64,000 nt of DNA. It comes from CAZPXH01 sp964591085. GTDB taxonomy: Bacteria; Spirochaetota; Spirochaetia; DSM-27196; CAZPXH01. How positions within the stretch are numbered: the first letter of the stretch is position 1; every line of letters begins with the position of its first letter. The notes under the pieces are model-generated. The model was given only the letters and a program-made list of their open reading frames with translations. It was not told where the DNA came from and did no database searches. Made by a program: the position numbers and the translations under genes. Location of the stretch: contig CAZPXH010000005.1 of assembly GCA_964591085.1 (NCBI GenBank), positions 1-64,000 on the forward strand, written 5' to 3'. Positions 60,051-64,000 of this stretch are shown here, one piece after another.

Positions 60051-61469
60051 ATGAGCGAAATCGCGTTCCGCGAAGAATCTGACACCATGGGAACCGTGCG
60101 CGTGCCCCAGGACGCCTACTACGGCGCTCAGACAATGCGTGCCGTGCAGAACTTCCCGATATCCGAGCTGAGAATTCCGTCTGCCGGGATCCGCGCGCTT
60201 GGCCTGATCAAGAAGCACGCAGCCATCGCAAACCGAGAGCTGGGTGTGCTGGATGCCGGTATAGCAGATGCGATTGAGCAGGCCGCAACCGAGATGGTTG
60301 ACGGCAGCTTTGACGCCCACTTCCCTGTTGATGTCTTTCAGACCGGCAGTGGTACCTCCTGGAACATGAACGCCAATGAGATCATTGCCAACAGGGCCAA
60401 TGAGATCCTTGGGGCGGAGCGCGGGAGCAAGTCTCCGGTGCATCCCAACGACCACGTCAACCGGGGGCAGTCCAGCAATGACGTCATTCCCAGCGCTGTT
60501 CACATCGCCGATCGGCTGATGCTCCCTCGTCTCCTGTCCGCGCTTGACGTGCTGGAGTCCGCGTTCCGTGACCGGAGTGCTGCCTTCGCCGACGTGGTGA
60601 AGCTGGGCCGGACGCATCTGCAGGACGCGGTGCCCATGACGCTCGGCCAGGAGTTTGGTGCCTTTCAGACCCAGATTGCCAAAGCAAGGAAGCGGCTGGA
60701 GTCCTGCCAGGGCTCACTGGAAGAGCTTGCGCTGGGTGGGACCGCCATCGGCACGGGTCTGAACGCGCACCCGGACTTTGGCGAACGAGCCATTGCCGGC
60801 ATCTCCGCGGAAACCGGGATTCCGTTCCGGGTAGCGGACAACCGCTTTGAAGCCATCGGCTCGCGTGATGCCCAGGTGGAACTCATGGGAGCAGTCAACG
60901 TGCTCGCGGGCGCGCTGATGAAGATCGCCAACGATCTGCGGATCCTTGCCAGCGGACCTCGTGGCGCCCTCGGAGAGATTGTGCTTCCCAGCCTGCAGCC
61001 GGGAAGCTCCATCATGCCGGGAAAGGTGAACCCGGTGATCCCGGAGATGGTCATCCAGGTTGCCGCCCACGTGCAGGGCAAGGTCTTCTCCGTGACGCTC
61101 GGCAGTCAGAACGGCCCTTTGCAGCTGAACATGATGAACCCGCTGATCCTGCACGAGACCTGCAGCGCAATTTCCGTTCTGGATCAGGCATGCCGGACCT
61201 TTGCCGAGCGCTGTGTGATTGGCATTGAGGCGGATGTAGAGCGCTGCCGCTACTGGATTGACTGGAGCCTTGCCCTGGTCACCCCGCTGGCAACCCGGAT
61301 CGGCTACGATGAGGCGGCCAGGCTCGCGTATCGCGCATACCGGGAAAAGCGGACCATCCGGGACATCTGTAGCGAGGAACAGGTGTTGCCGGAATCCGAG
61401 CTGGACAGCATCCTGAACCCCTCCGGAATGACCGGAGCGCTATCCCGGGGTGCGAACGGCTTGCGCTGA
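60051..61469 (+). CDS. fumC: Class II fumarate hydratase
   Basis: A 472-residue member of the fumarase/aspartase superfamily. The flexible catalytic loop is G-S-S-I-M-P-G-K-V-N-P, and G-R-T-H-L-Q-D-A holds the catalytic-region His. N-M-N-A-N-E-I-I-A-N-R-A fits fumarases, although the run after the loop (P-V-I-P-E-M-V) resembles aspartases. Neighbouring malate dehydrogenases favour fumarase; aspartate ammonia-lyase is the alternative. The ATG at 60051 is the start that matches the family; the longer frame upstream is a shadow of the divergent gene. Confidence 0.88.
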   Translation: MSEIAFREESDTMGTVRVPQDAYYGAQTMRAVQNFPISELRIPSAGIRALGLIKKHAAIANRELGVLDAGIADAIEQAATEMVDGSFDAHFPVDVFQTGSGTSWNMNANEIIANRANEILGAERGSKSPVHPNDHVNRGQSSNDVIPSAVHIADRLMLPRLLSALDVLESAFRDRSAAFADVVKLGRTHLQDAVPMTLGQEFGAFQTQIAKARKRLESCQGSLEELALGGTAIGTGLNAHPDFGERAIAGISAETGIPFRVADNRFEAIGSRDAQVELMGAVNVLAGALMKIANDLRILASGPRGALGEIVLPSLQPGSSIMPGKVNPVIPEMVIQVAAHVQGKVFSVTLGSQNGPLQLNMMNPLILHETCSAISVLDQACRTFAERCVIGIEADVERCRYWIDWSLALVTPLATRIGYDEAARLAYRAYREKRTIRDICSEEQVLPESELDSILNPSGMTGALSRGANGLR

Positions 61470-61490
61470 GCCACAGATGGATGCAAGGTT

Positions 61491-62183
61491 GTGGAACGCA
61501 TGAACAGTCTTGATCTGAACGATCCTGGCGTTGTGGCGGCGCTCACAGAGAGCTTTGCAGGAAACTGGGATACCGCCGAGGCGCAGCTGGGCTCGCTCGC
61601 CGAGAAATACCCCGAGAGCCACTTTCTCCAGCTGCAGCTTGGCGAAACCCGCTACGCGCTTGGCCGTCTGGGGGAGGCCGTGCAGGCCTATGAGCGGGCA
61701 ATTGCGCTGAAGCACGACTACGGGCTTGCCTGGTACAAGCGCGGCGTCTGTCATCACCGTCTTGGCCGCCTGGAAACTGCGCTGGAATCCTTCAACCGCG
61801 TCATTGAGCTCAACAGCCAGTCCCACGCCATGGCCGCCTACTTCATTGGTCTCATCAATTACTTCCTGGGACGGGATGACGAGGCGGTTACCGGCTTCAT
61901 GCAGTTCCGCGCGGTCAGCCCGGGCTCCTACATCGCCAACCTCTACCTGGCGCAGCTCTTTGTGAAGCGAAACGAGTGGGAAGAAGCACAACCTCTGCTT
62001 CAAGACCTCGCGGAGCGAAACCCCCGATTTGCCGAGGTGGAGTACCTCCTGGGAATTACGGCCCAGGGGATGCACCAGCCAACCGAGGCGATCCGGCATT
62101 TCCGCCGGGCGCTGGAAATAAACCCGGAGGACGAGCGCGCACGAGATCGCCTCGCCCTGCTGACTGATTCGGAGTGGCCCTGA
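61491..62183 (+). CDS. TPR-repeat protein
   Basis: A 230-residue soluble protein made of about six tetratricopeptide repeats spaced 34 residues apart (for example the unit A-L-G-R-L-G-E-A-V-Q-A-Y-E-R-A-I-A-L). No signal peptide or enzyme motif. The start may be GTG 61491 or ATG 61500. It follows fumC by 21 bases and precedes rubredoxin by 2, so it is probably in the same transcript. TPRs mediate protein-protein contacts; the partner is unknown. Confidence 0.85.
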   Translation: MERMNSLDLNDPGVVAALTESFAGNWDTAEAQLGSLAEKYPESHFLQLQLGETRYALGRLGEAVQAYERAIALKHDYGLAWYKRGVCHHRLGRLETALESFNRVIELNSQSHAMAAYFIGLINYFLGRDDEAVTGFMQFRAVSPGSYIANLYLAQLFVKRNEWEEAQPLLQDLAERNPRFAEVEYLLGITAQGMHQPTEAIRHFRRALEINPEDERARDRLALLTDSEWP

Positions 62184-62185
62184 AC

Positions 62186-62347
62186 ATGACGAAGTACGTC
62201 TGTAACGTGTGCGGGTACATCTACGATCCCGAAGAAGGCGATCCCGACGCGGATATTCCGGCGGGCACGTCCTTTGAGGATCTGCCAGAGGACTGGGTGT
62301 GCCCGGTATGCGGTGCGCCAAAAGAAGAGTTCAACGTAGAGGACTAA
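62186..62347 (+). CDS. Rubredoxin
   Basis: A 53-residue electron carrier whose single iron is held by Cys6, Cys9, Cys39 and Cys42 (C-N-V-C-G-Y and C-P-V-C-G-A). The whole length of a classical rubredoxin is present, including the aromatic core Tyr/Trp and the P-E-D-W before the second Cys pair. It starts 2 bases after the TPR gene stop. Rubredoxins commonly serve peroxide or superoxide reduction in oxygen-sensitive bacteria, consistent with the PFOR. No rubrerythrin or rubredoxin reductase is in the window. Confidence 0.97.
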   Translation: MTKYVCNVCGYIYDPEEGDPDADIPAGTSFEDLPEDWVCPVCGAPKEEFNVED

Positions 62348-62439
62348 AGCGCCTCGCGCCGACCTCCGCAGGCTGTGGCCGACGTCGGAGGACCGCGCGC
62401 TGCGGGTGCCACGTGGGTGGTGTCCGCGCTCAGTGAGGT

Positions 62440-63519
62440 CTACAGCGCGATAGCCAGATTCAGGGGTGCCCGTTCGCTTCCGGGCATGTAATTGGCAAAC
62501 GAATCAAAGGACGCACCCGCCTTTCGGAACGCCTTCCTGGCTGCGCTGAGGTAGAAGAGGCCCATCTCGCTCTCCCCGCCGGTAGCACGATAGAAGTCTT
62601 CAATGCTGTGGGCGGCAGCCATGGATTGGCCCTTCTGTTCTATGTCCGTTTTGATCCGTGCAAAGGGAAGCGAAGGGTTGGTGATGGCAATCTTCATCCT
62701 CGGCCGGGTCCCCGTTCCCCGTTGATTCCCAAAGTACCAGGTCACGGCCGTGGGCTCCGGAGGGCGATCCCGGGGCAGCAGTGAATGAATGGAGGCTACA
62801 AGTTCAACCAGCAGGCTGGCCAGGATGTCTGCCAGGTCACTTCGTGCTTCTGCCTCCCGGACAATCTTCTGGATGTTCTGTAAGCACCCCGCACGCTCCG
62901 GATGCTGTTCAAAGACCGCAAGCAGAATCCAGACCTCAGACCGGACCATCCGGATCATTCGCGCCGCCGCTGCTTCCCGCTTCATCCGATCCGCATCGTC
63001 AAGCCCGGATTCCTGTCGGATCTCGGCGGATACCGCCTCCAGGATGGAGCGGCGCATGGACATCAGTTCATCTCCGAAGCGGCGTTCCAGGAGCTCCGCC
63101 GCCGCAGGGAGGAGCAGATGATCCTCGCTGATGGGGAACCGCGGTTGGGCCCGGTGCCAGGAATCAAGAAGCTGGGAGTCCGATACACAGCGAAACGCAC
63201 GGGAAGACACCGAGCTGTACACCAGCGCAAAGGTGATGGCCTTGGTCAGATCAATGAGATCACGCCGCTGTTCCCGGAGATCGTCAATCCGGATTTCCGA
63301 GGCTCTGACCAGTCCGGTTGTGATCAGCTGCTGCAGAATCCGAGGTGAGAAGTTGCTGACCTGCATGCCCAGGCCGTCCGTACCGTCCATGGTTCGGATT
63401 CGCGCCACCCGAGCTTTCCGTCGGCGGAACTCCTCCGCGCCCTTTGGTGTAAGCACGACCGAGGTGGACATCCGGATAGGTGGTCTGCTCTGCTGCCCGG
63501 AGGCTCCGATTCCGCTCAT
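62440..63519 (-). CDS. Uncharacterised helical cytoplasmic protein
   Basis: A 359-residue soluble, mostly helical, charged protein I cannot assign. Features: a basic N-terminal part with R-R-R-K-A-R-V-A-R, a central charged helical region (roughly 130-230), and a C-terminal part with a G-G-E-S-E-M-G-L-F-Y motif and N-Y-M-P-G. No TM helix, signal or known domain. The ATG at 63471 (MSTSVV) is an alternative start. It is divergent from the partial sensor at the right end and convergent with rubredoxin. A weak hairpin candidate (CCTCCG/CGGAGG) lies between. Confidence 0.6.
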   Translation of the reverse strand: MSGIGASGQQSRPPIRMSTSVVLTPKGAEEFRRRKARVARIRTMDGTDGLGMQVSNFSPRILQQLITTGLVRASEIRIDDLREQRRDLIDLTKAITFALVYSSVSSRAFRCVSDSQLLDSWHRAQPRFPISEDHLLLPAAAELLERRFGDELMSMRRSILEAVSAEIRQESGLDDADRMKREAAAARMIRMVRSEVWILLAVFEQHPERAGCLQNIQKIVREAEARSDLADILASLLVELVASIHSLLPRDRPPEPTAVTWYFGNQRGTGTRPRMKIAITNPSLPFARIKTDIEQKGQSMAAAHSIEDFYRATGGESEMGLFYLSAARKAFRKAGASFDSFANYMPGSERAPLNLAIAL

Positions 63520-63600
63520 GCCGCCAGCCGGGAGGGTAGCACGCCGCTATCCCTGGCAGAAGGGGACAAGCTTCCACTGTGCGCCCCGGCCCCCGTCAGC

Positions 63601-63606
63601 TACACT
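63601..63606 (+). promoter_or_regulatory. -10-like box upstream of the terminal sensor gene
   Basis: GC-TACACT is followed 11 bases later by the ATG at 63618. The spacer contains no clear Shine-Dalgarno sequence. Same box as upstream of fumC and the rhodanese gene. Confidence 0.35.
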
Positions 63607-63617
63607 TGGAAACTGGA

Positions 63618-64000
63618 ATGCGGATCCGCGCCAAGATTGTCCTGGTGGTGCTTCCCGTTGTGGTCTCGGTCATCGTGCTGGTAGGTGCGGTAGGCTTTCT
63701 CTCCGCATCTTCCGCCATCAATCGCCTGGCTCGCGATTTTCTGGGCTTCAAGCTCACCGAGCTTGAGAAGTTTGCCAACAGCGAATGGGCCCTGGTTCTT
63801 GAGACCACTGCCGGCGGGGGAATTCCCGGTCTTGGGGTTGAGGAACTCTCGGCGGCGGCGCAGAGCAGCGTTGAGATCTACGCCGCAAGCATCGTTGGAA
63901 GCCAGACAGAGATTATTTTTGCCGTGAATTCCAATGGCGAGATTGTCATGGCCAGCGACGGCAACCCTCCGGATCCCAGCGATGCCGAGCAGCAGGCGCT
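63618..64000 (+). CDS. Membrane-anchored sensor protein, partial (runs off the window)
   Basis: The first 127 residues of a longer protein. A TM helix (about 8-30) is followed by an extracytoplasmic region with a helix (S-S-A-I-N-R-L-A-R-D) typical of the dimerising start of sensor domains, then the beginning of a mixed domain (V-N-S-N-G-E-I-V-M-A-S-D). This pattern matches dCache/PAS-type ligand-binding domains of histidine kinases, cyclases or chemoreceptors. The output domain lies beyond position 64000 so the type cannot be told. Confidence 0.75.
   Translation, partial: MRIRAKIVLVVLPVVVSVIVLVGAVGFLSASSAINRLARDFLGFKLTELEKFANSEWALVLETTAGGGIPGLGVEELSAAAQSSVEIYAASIVGSQTEIIFAVNSNGEIVMASDGNPPDPSDAEQQA

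Noticed and set aside
59970..60617. Extension of the malate dehydrogenase paralogue frame to 60617
   Set aside because: It runs antisense through fumC; the dehydrogenase homology begins at the ATG at 59969 preceded by AGGAG.
60051..61469. Aspartate ammonia-lyase instead of fumarase
   Set aside because: The NEIIANRA motif and neighbouring malate dehydrogenases favour fumarase, though the post-loop sequence leaves some doubt.
62348..62439. Intrinsic terminator after rubredoxin
   Set aside because: Only a 6-bp CCTCCG/CGGAGG stem with a long loop and no T-run was found.
1..64000. CRISPR arrays, tRNA or rRNA genes, insertion sequences, phage genes
   Set aside because: None recognised when reading; gene order, strand switches and codon use look like ordinary core chromosome.

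Overview
The window reads as a gene-dense chromosomal segment of a high-GC diderm (two-membrane) heterotroph. No stretch longer than about 180 bases is without a gene. I see no rRNA, tRNA, insertion sequence, integrase or CRISPR array. Lipoproteins, a TolC-type channel and a secretin imply an outer membrane. A spirochaete-like lineage is my best guess: CHASE2 cyclase, pyruvate:ferredoxin oxidoreductase, EF-P with EpmA, a YcjM-like phosphorylase and a PQ-loop/flavodoxin pair. No rRNA or marker gene is present to prove it.

Layout. 1-7 kb: an FG-GAP lipoprotein-like protein (+), then a minus-strand run of SH3 protein, M48 protease, CHASE2 adenylate cyclase and MATE exporter. 7-14.7 kb: a metallo-beta-lactamase-fold hydrolase and a compact type II secretion-like operon whose secretin carries a prepilin-peptidase-like membrane domain at its N terminus. 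14.7-20.5 kb (-): alanine dehydrogenase, a voltage-gated K+ channel and pyruvate:ferredoxin oxidoreductase. 20.5-27 kb: two GT4 glycosyltransferases around a GH13_18 phosphorylase resembling glucosylglycerate phosphorylase, a small secreted protein and an MscS channel, which together suggest osmolyte metabolism. 27-35 kb: Rrf2 regulator, EF-P, EpmA, PatB-type lyase, an alpha/beta-hydrolase-like membrane protein, thioredoxin reductase, a PilZ protein, gamma carbonic anhydrase, flavodoxin and a PQ-loop protein. 35-46.9 kb: one long operon sdhAB-sucCD-sucAB-lpd ending in a second, atypical nucleotide cyclase. 46.9-50.6 kb: GH1 beta-glucosidase and rhodanese (-), citrate synthase and a glutamine amidotransferase (+). 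50.7-58.1 kb: a TolC/HlyD/MacB-like efflux operon with its own histidine kinase and NtrC-type regulator, behind a sigma-54 promoter. 58-64 kb: two malate dehydrogenase-like genes (-), class II fumarase, a TPR protein, rubredoxin, an unknown protein, and the start of a membrane sensor that runs off the end.

Together the genes encode most of an oxidative TCA cycle (citrate synthase, 2-oxoglutarate dehydrogenase, succinyl-CoA ligase, succinate dehydrogenase flavoprotein and iron-sulfur subunits, fumarase, malate dehydrogenase) fed by ferredoxin-linked pyruvate oxidation.

Two features stand out. One is the prepilin-peptidase/secretin fusion. The other is a repeated arrangement in which a -10-like box (commonly GCTAYNNT) lies 6-11 bases before start codons that lack a Shine-Dalgarno sequence, suggesting widespread leaderless transcripts. 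That pattern was used to choose several starts.
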